DNA of 64,000 bases from Breviolum minutum Mf 1.05b.01 (Eukaryota; Sar; Dinophyceae; Suessiales; Symbiodiniaceae), in contig DF239961.1 of assembly GCA_000507305.1 (NCBI GenBank), positions 102,190 to 166,189 on the forward strand. Direction: 5' to 3'. Positions 25,583 through 37,800 of the stretch are shown here, piece after piece. The notes beneath the pieces were generated by a model that searched no databases, was not told where the DNA came from, and saw only the letters and a program-made list of their open reading frames with translations. Numbering within the stretch: position 1 is the stretch's first letter; every line of letters begins with the position of its first letter. A program made the position numbers and the translations under genes.

Positions 25583-26342
25583 TATGAGACAAAGATCTTC
25601 ATCTGACCATCCAGAAAGTCCCGTTTCGCCTCCAGCTCCCCATCGCTCACCTGGAAAAAATGATGCTAAAAGATCTGGAGATCCTAAATTTGTAAGTATT
25701 GTATGTGGGACGTAAGTGGTATCAATGATGCTATATATTGGATGTTGTTATATATATAATTGTGCAACTTTCCAGACTATGTAGCAATACTACTTGTATC
25801 TGTAAGCGCTGCATCAATCAGTAAAATGAACATGACATGAACAACAACCAAAGCATATGCCTATAAAAAAAAGCGAATTCTTAATTTGTTGCAGTGACCA
25901 CAACCATGTATTCTTTGGAGATCTGTGCACTCAAAATCACTTCAGAAATAACACAGAAAACACGGCCCATTCCACTCCCCCCCCATAAGACTCTTACCAA
26001 GAAACAGTACACAAAGCAAACATCAACAACTTAGGGTCGAAATACATCTCCTTAGCTCACCCAACATCACCCTCGTTGCCTCCCCGGAGGAGGCCGTTGG
26101 TCCATGGCGGACTTCTCCTGCCATGAAGGCAACCCATCAGGGATTGCCGTAGATTCGTTCATTAGGTACTGTAGTAAATAGTAAGACATATATGTTTCTT
26201 GTTCCAAATGCTAGTGAATTACAATGTAATCAATGTAGTTGATCAATATGGATGTTCCTATGCATCAAATGGTCACTTGGCTCTAAATGGAAGCAGCATT
26301 TTCTCGGTGGAAAGGACTACCTGACTACCAAACGGACTAGAA

Positions 26343-26461
26343 TCAACTCCCTTCAAGGAACATCGGCTGAATACACCCTAAAACATCTTCGAGCAAACCC
26401 GCTGAAAGGATGTCGTCGGATCGCAAAAGGATTAGATTGTCAGATTGTCTTCCAACCACCA
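26343..26461 (-). CDS. Candidate terminal exon
   Basis: Begins after an acceptor CCCTGGAAAG and is open for 38 codons (SDNLILLRSDDILSAGLLED) to TGA. The protein-like amphipathic sequence and codon pattern support coding on the minus strand; the plus strand is also open over part of it. Not recognised. Confidence 0.35.
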
Positions 26462-26954
26462 CTTTCCAGGGGCACTTGTTAGTTTTCCTTATTGTAGTCG
26501 TCTTTTGTAAAGGCAGTTTTCTCGGATTTGGACCAATTTCTTGGAAGGAAGCTATTGTGTACTGTGGATGCACATTCTCGCAAAGTGCTGGTTTTCTATA
26601 ATTCCAGTCGACCTTGGGGCAAAGGAAAACACATTTGCATGAAACACTGAGCCTTACTTAAACCTGATGCAGAGAAACATTCGCAAATTCGAAGAACTCT
26701 GCAACTGTAAGAAATATACAGTCTTCCTCATCAGCCCTGTCTCTATTGCATCTGTATAAGTGTCTGAAACAGAATTCCCTATAAAAACTTCAACGCCTCA
26801 TCCTCACAAGTTTTACGGAACCCGGTCATTGGTCCAACCCCAGCCTTCTGAAGCACTGCCTTCACCTTGAGAGGTACCCACCCATTTCAATAATAAATAC
26901 ATCTTCCAATCATCAATCTTTAGAAGACATTCGTTAGTTTTCCAAAGGGAAAAC

Positions 26955-27095
26955 ACTTGGAGGATCATCCCATTTAGTAATTAAGTGCTTAGTTAAGGGG
27001 GTTACTTCCGCCATTTATAAGTAGACTAACCCGACTCATGAGGACTTACTAAGCAAGGTTGTTAACCACTTACTAAATGGGATGATCCTCCAAGT
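26955..27095. repeat. 26-bp perfect inverted repeat
   Basis: 26955-26980 (ACTTGGAGGATCATCCCATT...) is the exact reverse complement of 27070-27095, with 89 bp between. Probably another small inverted-repeat element. Confidence 0.8.
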
Positions 27096-27104
27096 AGGTT
27101 GTTA

Positions 27105-27209
27105 GTACTCCCTGGACGTTTAGCAGCTCGCCCCGCCCCCAAAAAAGGAAAGTAATCTTCCAACCATCATTTTCCCAAAAGGGCGAGCTGTTAAACTTCA
27201 AGGAGTGTA
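27105..27209. mobile_element. Family B element, diverged
   Basis: TACTCCCTGGACGTTTAGCA / GCTGTTAAACTTCAAGGAGTGTA minus ends pair. Confidence 0.55.
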
Positions 27210-27403
27210 ACAAGGTCTACTTGAAAAAAAACAACAAAATGCAAGGGGTGCCAAATGGATGGAAAGGGATGCCATTAAGAATTTTTTTAAGGTTCAATCA
27301 CCACCCCCGGCTGAAGGGTGCTGGTAGGGGATAAGCACTTGTTTCCTCGTGGATGGTGGAACAAACGCGACCTTTTTTTGTGCAAAGGATGGCCTACAAC
27401 TCA

Positions 27404-27508
27404 TACCCTCCCTGAACTAACAGTTCGCACCTGAAAAAAGGGATCCCCAAAGGGAAGGAGCATTCCAACCATCAATTTTCAGGGGCTATGCTAGTCAAAG
27501 GAAAGGTA
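27404..27508. mobile_element. Family B element, right end decayed
   Basis: Left end TACCCTCCCTGAACTAACAG is clear; the right end is only loosely inverted. Confidence 0.45.
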
Positions 27509-27860
27509 ATTGTGCTTTTTCATTAGGTAAGGGGATTATCGCACGTCAATCATACACATATTATTGTCGCGTGTGTGTACCGGCTGAACTTGTTGGTATG
27601 AAGATGGTCATCCTACCATGAACCAGAGATTGGTTGATATCATATACGGATATGTGTATTTACATATATACATATAGAGGTTCCTCACACTCTCCCCAAG
27701 ACCAACATAGACCCTGAAAATGGATGCTTGGAAGACAATCCCTTCCTTTCCTTTTGGGGCAAATTCACCCTATCTTCAGGCTTCTACAGTATGTTAAATT
27801 TCAAGGGAATGTATACATATCATAATAACAACCCATCCACTTCTGGTTCTTTTCTATCAA

Positions 27861-27986
27861 TAGGGAAAATTGTGGTACCCTTTGGGATGGTACCCACTAT
27901 GTAAGGTGTATATATGGGGGTTATTGTTATATAAGGGATATTAAGGCGCCCCCATCCCAAGGGGTTTTCCCCCACCATTTTCCCCT
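27861..27986. mobile_element. Inverted-repeat element, family I
   Basis: AGGGAAAATTGTGGTACCC left, CCCCACCATTTTCCCCT right. A shorter relative lies at 28882-28967 (AAGGGAAAGTGGTGGTACCC / CCCACCCATTTTCCCT). Confidence 0.55.
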
Positions 27987-29039
27987 ATGATTCTAACCAA
28001 CCAACAAGTGCCGACTCTCCCAGGTGCCCCGGTGCCCCGCCTGCATGCTCCAACCTAAGACAGGTTGACAGGGAGTTTTTCCTCCTGCACTAAATACCAG
28101 TCATTGAAAAGTAGATTGGCTAACCGTCCTTACACTTTGGTTTATAGATGTTTATTTTGGAACCCTTTACTAACCTACCTTTTTAACCTATCTCTGCCAT
28201 CTATTTTGAACTTAAGGTACATGAGATGACTTTGTTTATAGAGGTTTTCCTAAGCACAAGATGAACAACAAGTACAACAAGTCGTTTTTGTTGGTGACTA
28301 TACCCAAACACTCCATAGGAATAGTATATTTACCTACAGTACCCAATACATTTACCATACAAATAAGCCAAATCTAGGTAAATATACCTTACATGGATGA
28401 TATGGGAAAGACTTATGCAATATATATGTCTTCAATCGGATCAATCCTAAATACTCTATTCAACGTCAATCTCCCGAATTGTTTCAATGTCAAGTCGTGG
28501 GTATAGGATCTTAGGACCTCACTTCGTCTCACCAGGTGAGGAGACCAACTGCCTTCTAACCTGATCAAGTCAAACCGCACAGCAAAATGACACGAATCAG
28601 CTCAGGGGATCCTTATAATCGTTGATTATTTTTCCCGATATAACTGCGTAGTATAATCAATTCCCCCTATATACTCTAAACAACTAGTTTTTTTGCATTG
28701 CTCAACTGTTGACCAAGAGTTGTTGATGTTTTTGTAGATACAACCTTAAAAACAATACATTGATAGGACGAAACTATAGGATGTCTGTTTGTTTTGCCTT
28801 TTTGAATCATCACAATTCTCCAATTGTAGTGGGCAGATTTGATTCGTTTGAGGATTTTCTTTTTCACTGTTTCGTTTGATCTAAAGGGAAAGTGGTGGTA
28901 CCCAATGGTGTATATGGGGTTGATTACTAAGGGGCCCCCCCAGAAAAGCCCCCACCCATTTTCCCTGAAATGCAGATGATAGTGCCTCTACCATTAAAAA
29001 ATGGAGTTATACCAGTTATACCCCCTATAAATGGCCATA

Positions 29040-29133
29040 TACCCTCCAGGGAACTAACATATCCCCCAAACATGGCATTTTGAAGATGATTTTCCTTTTC
29101 CCAAGGTGGGATATGTTAATTCCCTGGAGGGTA
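29040..29133. mobile_element. Family B element, near-perfect ends
   Basis: TACCCTCCAGGGAACTAACA and its inverse TGTTAATTCCCTGGAGGGTA differ at one position; the pairing extends to about 26 bp. Confidence 0.85.
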
Positions 29134-29703
29134 AGTGGTTAATTGGGGTTACAACCCGACTTTTTTGGGAGCTGTTGAAACAGCTGTTTCGTATTGGCAG
29201 GTCCCACACCTCGCCACCTGAGCTTGGCTCAAAGCATTCACCAGGAGATGCCTTGGAAACCCAGGGGGAATGAAATCGGCGGTTCATGATGAGACCTGAA
29301 AGGTTTCAGGATCTCAAGCAAGGCTGCAAAATCGTGGAGATATAAGTTACATACATTACATTGAAATATCATGAAATACATGGTTTTAGAGATAATCCTT
29401 TCAGCTAGAATGATTTATCAATTATACTATTCAAAATAAAACGAGATCATATTCTCCAGATGGAGAGTGACTATGTGGTATATGTTTTTAATTATTCTAT
29501 TATTGATTTATGTTTAAGTTATCTTTAAGACACTGAAACATATGATTGTGTCTGCACGTGTCATCTTCCCAACTCCATTTGCGATCGGCCAATTCTGACA
29601 CAAACTTCCCAATCATATCCATGGTCCGCCGTTCCATCTGGCTTGGGGCACTCAAAATCATTTCAAAATATTAATAAAATATTATACATACACTTGTCGA
29701 CAA

Positions 29704-29817
29704 TACTGATGATGGCAACCAGAAATCCGGCGATCACCAGTTGAGGTTGGTAGGTTATCCCAATATTTACAAGGTTTTTACATTCCAGGTGGTATGCCGG
29801 ATTTCTTCCATCAACAC
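29704..29817. mobile_element. Family A element
   Basis: TACTGATGATGGCAACC / TTTCTTCCATCAACACT, diverged ends. No coding sequence seen next to it. Confidence 0.65.
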
Positions 29818-30926
29818 TTGCAAGTACATCTTTACAGCACAACTCATCACAAAAAAAACATGATCACCACTCCGACAAACAACATTGATGGCACAATAAA
29901 AGATCTGAGGAAGGCACAGGATCAAGTCTATTGACCTTGGGATGACTTAAATACGTCTCAACAGAAACCTTTTAATTTGGAGAGTGTTTCTAACTGGTCC
30001 AGGTCCCAGGTGCAGCATTATGAAAATATTGAACACTCTAAATGGTGAGGTCTACTTGTAGAAAGCTTCTTTTTGGGTCAATCAACCACAATATGAATCA
30101 ATATGATATTAGCTGTGATTTGACAAGCTGTCTTAAATGATTTGATGAACAAAGAAGTTATAGGGGGATATAGGGGGCATTTTTTCGGTCGCAGTGTTGG
30201 GAGACAAATCCCACAATTTGTTCTTCCATGCTGTTTCTTACGTCAGTGACCAAGCAATCATCCCCTTTCAACCTTTCAAAAAGTGGGAGGTCAAACAAAA
30301 ATGGAAGCACAAAGAACTATGTATTCCAAAATGTACAGAACTTTCATATCTCTTTGAAAACTTGGATGTCTGACTCCCTAATGTAAGTTCCAAGCTGAAA
30401 ATCAACAAACTTTCGGGCCGTGCCAAGAATCAGATTCGAGAATCAGAACATTTGTTACAAGATCAGTCTTGTTGCTTAGCATGCAAATTACAGTACAAGT
30501 CTGAGCAGTAGCCAGAAAATTTATCTTACTGCAGCGGCACACAAGACTGATTTTTTCCAAGCAGTTGATTTTTGTCACTGAAAAATGATGAGATTTGAGA
30601 GGAACCGAATCCGCTTAACGGACACGTATGTGAACCGATCATCCATTGAACGGAGAGTTGGGGGTGGCTTCTTGGATCTGTCTGAAATGTGACACCCTTG
30701 GCATCACGAAAGGTGCCTTGATTTTCTTTGACATCCGAGTGCTCATTACATCAGCAAGATCCAGGGTATCAGCAGAAAGCTTCGACAGATGTCAGTTTTG
30801 GCAGTCTAAACGGACGCTAAGCGCAAAACGGGGTGCGTCTCGTGGCTTTCGATCCACTTTCTCTGCATTCTATGTGTCTATGTCTTTATGAGGTGAATAT
30901 AACAATATAACTATCATTCATCATTC

Positions 30927-30962
30927 ATGATGATGATGATCATCATCATCATCATCATCATA
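30927..30962. repeat. (ATG)n(CAT)n palindromic microsatellite
   Basis: ATGATGATGATG is followed by CATCATCAT units; the two blocks are reverse complements and could fold back. Confidence 0.9.
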
Positions 30963-31680
30963 AAGAAATCATAATCAAATCATAATTAAATCACCTTCAA
31001 AAAGACTTTGCAGATCCTTCTTTGGGATCTTCCCGAGTCTTTAAAAACGCCACCCCACAAACCCGTGCCGTTTGCACAGATCTTTCATCACCGGTTTTTC
31101 AGATTCATCCTTTAACATTTTTTCCAGGGGACAAAAATACATTAGAAACCAAGGTTGAACAAAAAAATGCTGCTGCATCTTCTCAAGGAGAGATTCCTTG
31201 AATCTACCCCCTACCCAGTAACAGTCACAAACGAAGGTTTATAGGGATTCCCTGGTTTTGACAGTGGGTGGAGGTAGATCTTCCCTGTTTCCAGAAGTTT
31301 AAGCTTCAAATGTGTTTCCCCCGTCGCTTATATCACACAAAAGCTCTAAATGCTGAGACAACAGCAAGAATCCTTACCAAATCTTGCATGCATACTGCCT
31401 TGAGTATGCATACGCAAAGATGTGAAAAAAATGAAGCAACGTTGGGCTACAAGATGCTAAAAATGCATCAAGCGCCAGTTGCTGTGCACTGCGCGATGGG
31501 CATTGCGGAAAACTAAGCAAGCAAGAGACAAGCCGCTCAAGTTGTGTACATTGCCATCTCTGCCACAAACATTGCCAAAGCACTCCCTCGCATAAATTAC
31601 TGTTGTTAGGTGGAACCAAAATAATTAAAAAAACCATCCACCCGAAACAAGTGCTGAAAGACACAACAGCTACACTGCTG

Positions 31681-31808
31681 TTAACCCCCCAAAAACAACT
31701 AACGGCTGGAACCTGAAAAAGGCCCAAACTGGAAAAGGAAACTCCGTTATAAGTTCATCAACCATCAATTTTTTGGGTTCCAACCCGTTAGTTTTCAGGG
31801 AGGCAAGT
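31681..31808. mobile_element. Family B variant
   Basis: AACTAACGGCTGGAACCTGA / GGGTTCCAACCCGTTAGTT inverted sub-terminal segments, just downstream of the transporter stop. Confidence 0.5.
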
Positions 31809-31850
31809 AACCACGGGGAAAAAAGCGCTTTCCCCTCTCACTTTAGGAGG

Positions 31851-34800
31851 TCAACCGTTCGAGGTCTCTGGTAACGAGACCTCAGAGTCTATTAAAGCTC
31901 GACCGTTGTCACTGGTGAGCTCAGATTCTTTGGCCACCAAAGGCAGCAACAAACCTGGCAGGTCACGCAGATTTTTCGGGTAGATGGCGCTTCGGGTTTT
32001 TTCGGGAGATTGTGGTTTTCTTAGAAACCTAAGCAGCTTTTTTTTGGGGGAAACATTTTTGGAACACACAAAATGACGACTCTCTTTGTAAACAACAGGT
32101 AGAACTTGGGTTTTCTCCCTGCCCAGTATCAGTCACAAATGAAGGTTTATAGGGAACCCTACAAAAAATGGAATAATCCAAGTGACTGTTACTGGGAGGG
32201 GGGGACCACGCAAGGTAGAACAGTTCAAATACTCTAATTGCTTCACCCTCAAAATTTATCTTTGAAGTCACATGCTCCCAGGCTACCAGGGTCGGCCAGG
32301 TGACAGATGTCACTAAAAACACGCTTTCAAAAACAACAGTTGATGGTAAGATTCCTGTCTGCGTGACGTATCAAGTGTGTGTGGGTCTGGATCATGATAT
32401 CTCAGACATTCTGACAGTATGTCAGCGAAGCTGACAGAAAATCAAGAGATGTTTCATGTGTTTCAATATAGCATAACTGCATAACTGCCAGGTTAATTAT
32501 GTCTCTAGGAAAAATACGGTGTCGTTGTTGCAAACTCAGTGGTTGGCTTTGGAATCAGCAACATGACGGGTTCAAACACCATCTCTTTGTGGTCTTAGGT
32601 TCACTCGCAAAACTAAACATCAACCTGTCCTTTCTGCATCACCAAATTTCAGCCAAGATGCACAAGGTTGGTATGGAAAAGGCTTGGATACACCTCAAAC
32701 TGGTTATAGATAAAACAACAAACCGACATATCGACATCCACGCCAATCTTCACAGTCTCTTGGGTTGATTCTAGGGGATTCAAATTTCCCTGAGTGCATT
32801 TGGATGATGGATCTTTTCAGAAAAAAAACAACAACAACAACAACTTGCTGGGAGACGTCATGCTTGGTGAAGCATCTATTTCTGGGAAGGATTACACTGA
32901 TCTCATCTAAGTCGCTTCGGTCTAAGGTTCTAAGGTTGGTGGATGTTGGTGGCCCCCCCTCGAACGGGGGATCTGCCTCAACTGGCTGATCACAAAAATC
33001 AAGTCTTTCCCACGAGTCCGTTGCCCTTGAAAAAACAACACAAAAAAAAGATTCATGGAAACAACTACTTCAGAACAAACAATGTGTTGAATTGTTGGTT
33101 TGAAACAGGTTGGTATAGACTAGACTCTTCATTTTCTTGTCATAAGTGAGCTGGCTTTTTGTTGAAATGCATGGATGTTGTAAGTTGCCCTTGACCCGAC
33201 ACCTGCCAAATATCCAAGGCGAGATGCCCAGTGATGACAAAGGTTGAACCAAAGCCGGTCTGATCCTAAGCTAAGCTCAGAGTACCCTCCGGTAAACTCC
33301 TAACATAGCGATGGCTAGAAAATCCCCCATTTTTCAATAGGGAAATTCCTCTTCAATCCGGGTCCATTTTCTATTGCCATGTTAGTTTTACCAGAGTGTA
33401 TGGATGTATCTGGGTCCATCTCTGAAGATGCAACCAATGCAACTGTGAAAACTCATATGTGCCGCCAGGGTCAAGGTTGTCGCTATGGAATGGTCATCCC
33501 ACCTTCAATAGGGAATCTGTACAATGGGTATATAAACCCCTACTATTGGGTTGAATTTCCCATCCCCTATTATGTGGAAATAATGGGAGTTGATCGACCC
33601 CAGCACATATGTCAATACCTCTCACCAATCAACTCTGAAGCGTCAAGAAGTAACAAAAAAAAACTTTTGCTTTCCATCATACTGGTTGTTTCATAGGGAT
33701 CCTTATAATGGTTCCGGTTATTCTATTAATAGAAGTGAGTAAGGTTCACATCCTATAGGATCCATGTGACAATTCTATATTTACCTACTAATTTGGATTT
33801 CATAACAATCAACCATTCATGGATCCAGGAAATATACAATCGTCAGTTTTCCGTCATGGGAAACAAAAATTCACCTTTGAAAAACCCTCCCTCGAAGCGA
33901 GGCAAGTTGCAATAAGCCAACCACCTACAGCAGCACTGCCAGACCATCCAGCAACCGAGATAGAACTCAATGCCTTCCATCGTCCTCGGGTGGCCTTACC
34001 GAACCGGTTGAATCTCAGGTTGGTGACGCATGAAATCGCTTCAACCGGCCGGTGCTTCATGGAAGCCCACCAGCAAGCAATCCATGGTTGAGGTATCGCA
34101 ACCAAAAAAAGGGGGGAAGATGATGTCCGAAGTTGGTCTACACCCCTGAAAACTAACATGTCCCAAACAAATGGACTATTTCAGTAGGGAATACATCTTC
34201 CAACCATTGATTTTCAGGGGACATGTTAGCCCCTGAAAATCAATGGTTGGAAGATGTATTCCCTACTGAAATAGTCCATTTGTTTGGGACATGTTAGTTT
34301 TCAGGGGAGTATGATATTTTTTCCTAAATCTTTTGAGCCTTGTGAAGGTGTCAGAATTTATTCTTACTGTATATTGAAAGCGTAACACATACATGTCATT
34401 GAAAAAAACACCATGAACCACCACAATTTGTACATCATCCGTAAATTGAGAAAAATCCACCGTTTTGTTTGGCTTTTTACGCCCCCATAGGATCCATGGG
34501 ACTGGTATATATTTACCTACATGAAAACCATAAAGATCCACCATTCATGTAGGTAAATATACCATTCGTCCCATGGATCCTATGGGAATTTTCTCGACTC
34601 ATCAACGGTTTGGGCCCCAGCCTTGGGTGTATAGTCTGCAATGATGGAACCCAGCAAAGGGGTGCAACTCCACCTCTGCTTGGGCAGTGACCAGTTGGGG
34701 CCCCTGGCTATTATTTGCCTACCAAGTCTTATTCCGGGATTATAGGGAAGCGATTATTTTTGGATTAATGCCTGGAAGCCAAGATCGGAGGTGGATGGTT

Positions 34801-37800
34801 TAGATATTTATAGAAATATATATAAACTGATATATGATATATGATGTATATATATATATGGGATGAAATCCTACCGAGGTATATCTTTTAGGATGATAAG
34901 ATCCGCCAGAAAAAAAAAGGCTGGAACTCAAGTTGGTCGAAAATGCCAGCCTTGAAAACCCCGAGACTAACAGCAAGTTTGCCCTCTGAAAATAGGCCAA
35001 AATTGCCACCCAAAAGGAAAAATAGTTGTCTTTTTCAACCATACATTTTCCGGAGCTTTTGCTGTTAGTTTTGGGCAAAATAACTATCCCTAAAGGACTC
35101 AGGTAGCCAATTTGGAGGTCCTTACAAGGTTCGTTACTGCTTACATAGCTACCTGCTGAACATGTTGGCGATTTACATAATGTGGTTGCCGTTTTTGACT
35201 AAGCAAAAGATCTACTGGCCAATTCTTTCAATTTTGTGGTGAAACTGGCGATGGCAAGTGAGATGCTCAGCTTGATTGGCCTGCCTAGTTGGAGGGCCTA
35301 TTTGGGTGACACAAACCCACTCCAAGGACACCCATCGAATCCGGATGACTCCAATTCATACTGCAAAAACACACCATGTTTCCTGCAACAACACCCTTTC
35401 GTTGAAGGTTTAAACACCTACAACATGCGGATTTTCCATACCCTCGTTCCTTCCAAAGTTGGAGAAATGAACCAACCAAGTCACTGGCACGTACACCGCG
35501 TCAAGAAAATGGGCAGCATTACGGCCTCGTCGTTTTGACGGAGTTTCACTGAAAGAGGGGAGATCTTTGAAGGTAATGCTCAGATTCACTGGAAGTATAT
35601 TATACATTGCATGGGTCAATATATTGAACCACGAAACGTGTGAAACCTCACTACTCTGGAAATCGCTGAAACGACCGAATTCCTTTTCCAGCCACCATTT
35701 GCGGGTGTGCGATTATAGCACACCACTAACTTGGGCAATCACATGGTAATCAAATTGCGTGAGTTAACAACGGGGAATCTGCGTATGAACGTATGAAAAT
35801 GCAAAGAATATCCGCAGAATCAAGTTGTCCTTTGTGGGTCAATATGGAGTTGGTTTTTGGCCAAGGAGGTATCCATTGAAAATGGGAAATCTATGGAGAT
35901 CGACCAACTTTCCAGTTCCCCGTGTGTCACCAGAATCGACCCGCCCGCTTCGTATCATCCATGTGCAGTACTCCCCTGAAAACCTAAAAGGGGTGATCTT
36001 TTAGGTTCCAGCCCATTCCAGCCCTTAGTTTTCGGGGGAGCAATTTGTATGAAACATGATCTGCGTATGTATGGGGTGCAAGTATTCAACAATCTCCACC
36101 TTAGAATTTACTGTAACATTTTTAGCCGAGTGTCCGGAAATGATTTTTTTCGCCCTCAAACCATGTTTTTTTGATGAACGTCTGACCAAGAAGGAACCAG
36201 TTTGGGGTATCTATGATTTCAGCAATTTGTAAAATCAATATCTTTCTGGGGTTAGTACTCATGCAGATACAATCATCAATCTACGTCGTGTCCTATGATA
36301 ATAATTCACCAAATCGGCACATAAATTTCTGGTGGTGGATTTTCCGGGACACCTGCGGACTTCTTTTCGGTGACTCATGGCTGCCATGGTTCAAAATCAT
36401 GGACATTGAAGAGTTGTTTGTTGTTAACCAACAGTTAGTTGCTAGACTGATATTGGTAGTTTCAACCCCGTTTGAAAAAATACCAGTCAAAACCACCACC
36501 TATATAGACTGGTTTGCCACTTCCTGGGAGATTCCAATGGAACGTTACCGGCAAAACAAAAATCCGTGGTCTTTGTAGTGGTCAGTAAACTTAATGCTTG
36601 GGTGAGATTACTTTCTGACAGTATCATATCGAAGCAGACAGTGACTCGCACCACCATGTGCCACCACTTTTACCTGGAGGATTTGTCGCTTTCAAGGTAC
36701 TGGCACGGTGTAGTAGGGACGTAACAAGCCCAAGAGCATAGTGCAGGAGATGCCAATGCAATAACCACAGATAATTACCTGCACATGCAGCACTGGCATC
36801 ATGACCATGGGATTGTTTTAGCACGTTGGTTGCAACCCCACACCCGTTGGAGAACCAATAGTAGTCTGCGGCATCTAACCAACCAAATTATTTAAAGGGG
36901 CGTCCAGCGTGTTATGAAGTCAACTGTTGTACCTGTTCTATTGATCGTTCACTAGAAAATGACCCAAAGTGCCTGGAAAGAGAACATGGAGGAATGTGGT
37001 TCTTCATTTCATCATCGGTGCTGAAATTCCAGGAACGCATTTCTGCAAGAGAAACAGTGCTGGCCAGTTTGGCCATGTCTAGTGAGTCTAGCGATGTCCT
37101 CAAAGGTTTGAACAATGACTTGAGATGTGCTGGAAGCTTGAAGAAGTTTCTGAACAAGCCGCCCTTGAGCAACACTAGGTATGTGAATCCCCAATGCGGC
37201 TGAAACACAGAAAGTTGTCAACAAAAAGTACACCCAACAGCTCCAGAACATCACCAATGTCAGAACCCCCAGCTGAAAAAGTGTTCCACAAAAGTTGGTC
37301 ACAAGTTGGTCCTGTTTTTTTCATAATGTGTTTCTTTTCTCCATGAATTTTGGGTAATTTCGGTTGGCCAAAATGCAAAGTAATCCATTTTTTTTGGTGC
37401 CAATTTCGGTTGTGCTCTGAGAATGCACCCTTCAATACATCAACAACAGGCCCCCTACATGCAATATGCGCAGTGTGCTAGGCAATGCTGCCCTGGACAG
37501 CGCTGACCAGGAGCGGCCCATGGTTAAGCTTTGAAGGCCTGCTGGCCATTTTATATTCTCCAGGTTCTGCTCACAAGATGCTCCCACAGTGAAGTTTTGA
37601 AGGCCTGCAGGCCATGCAACTTTGTCCAGGCTCTGATTGAACTCATATCCAAAAGTCAGACTTTGAAGCCCCGCTGGCCATTTCACATTGTCCAGGCTCT
37701 GATTGAACACTTCTCCAAAAGTCAGACTTTGAAGGCCTGCAGGCCATGCAACTTTGTCCAGGCTCTGATTGAACTCATATCCAAAAGTCAGACTTTGAAG

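Larger units (their letters stand above)
27210..31250. other. Repeat-rich stretch without a supported gene
   Basis: Holds family B (27404, 29040), family I (27861, 28882), family A (29704) and a D-like element (about 28309-28410). No frame with splice signals convinced me; the frame at 30646-30891 is short and unsupported. Confidence 0.5.

Noticed and set aside
33819..34091. 90-codon plus-strand frame
   Set aside because: It overlaps the transporter exon 33911-33994 (GWSGSAAVGGW), which is the better explanation.
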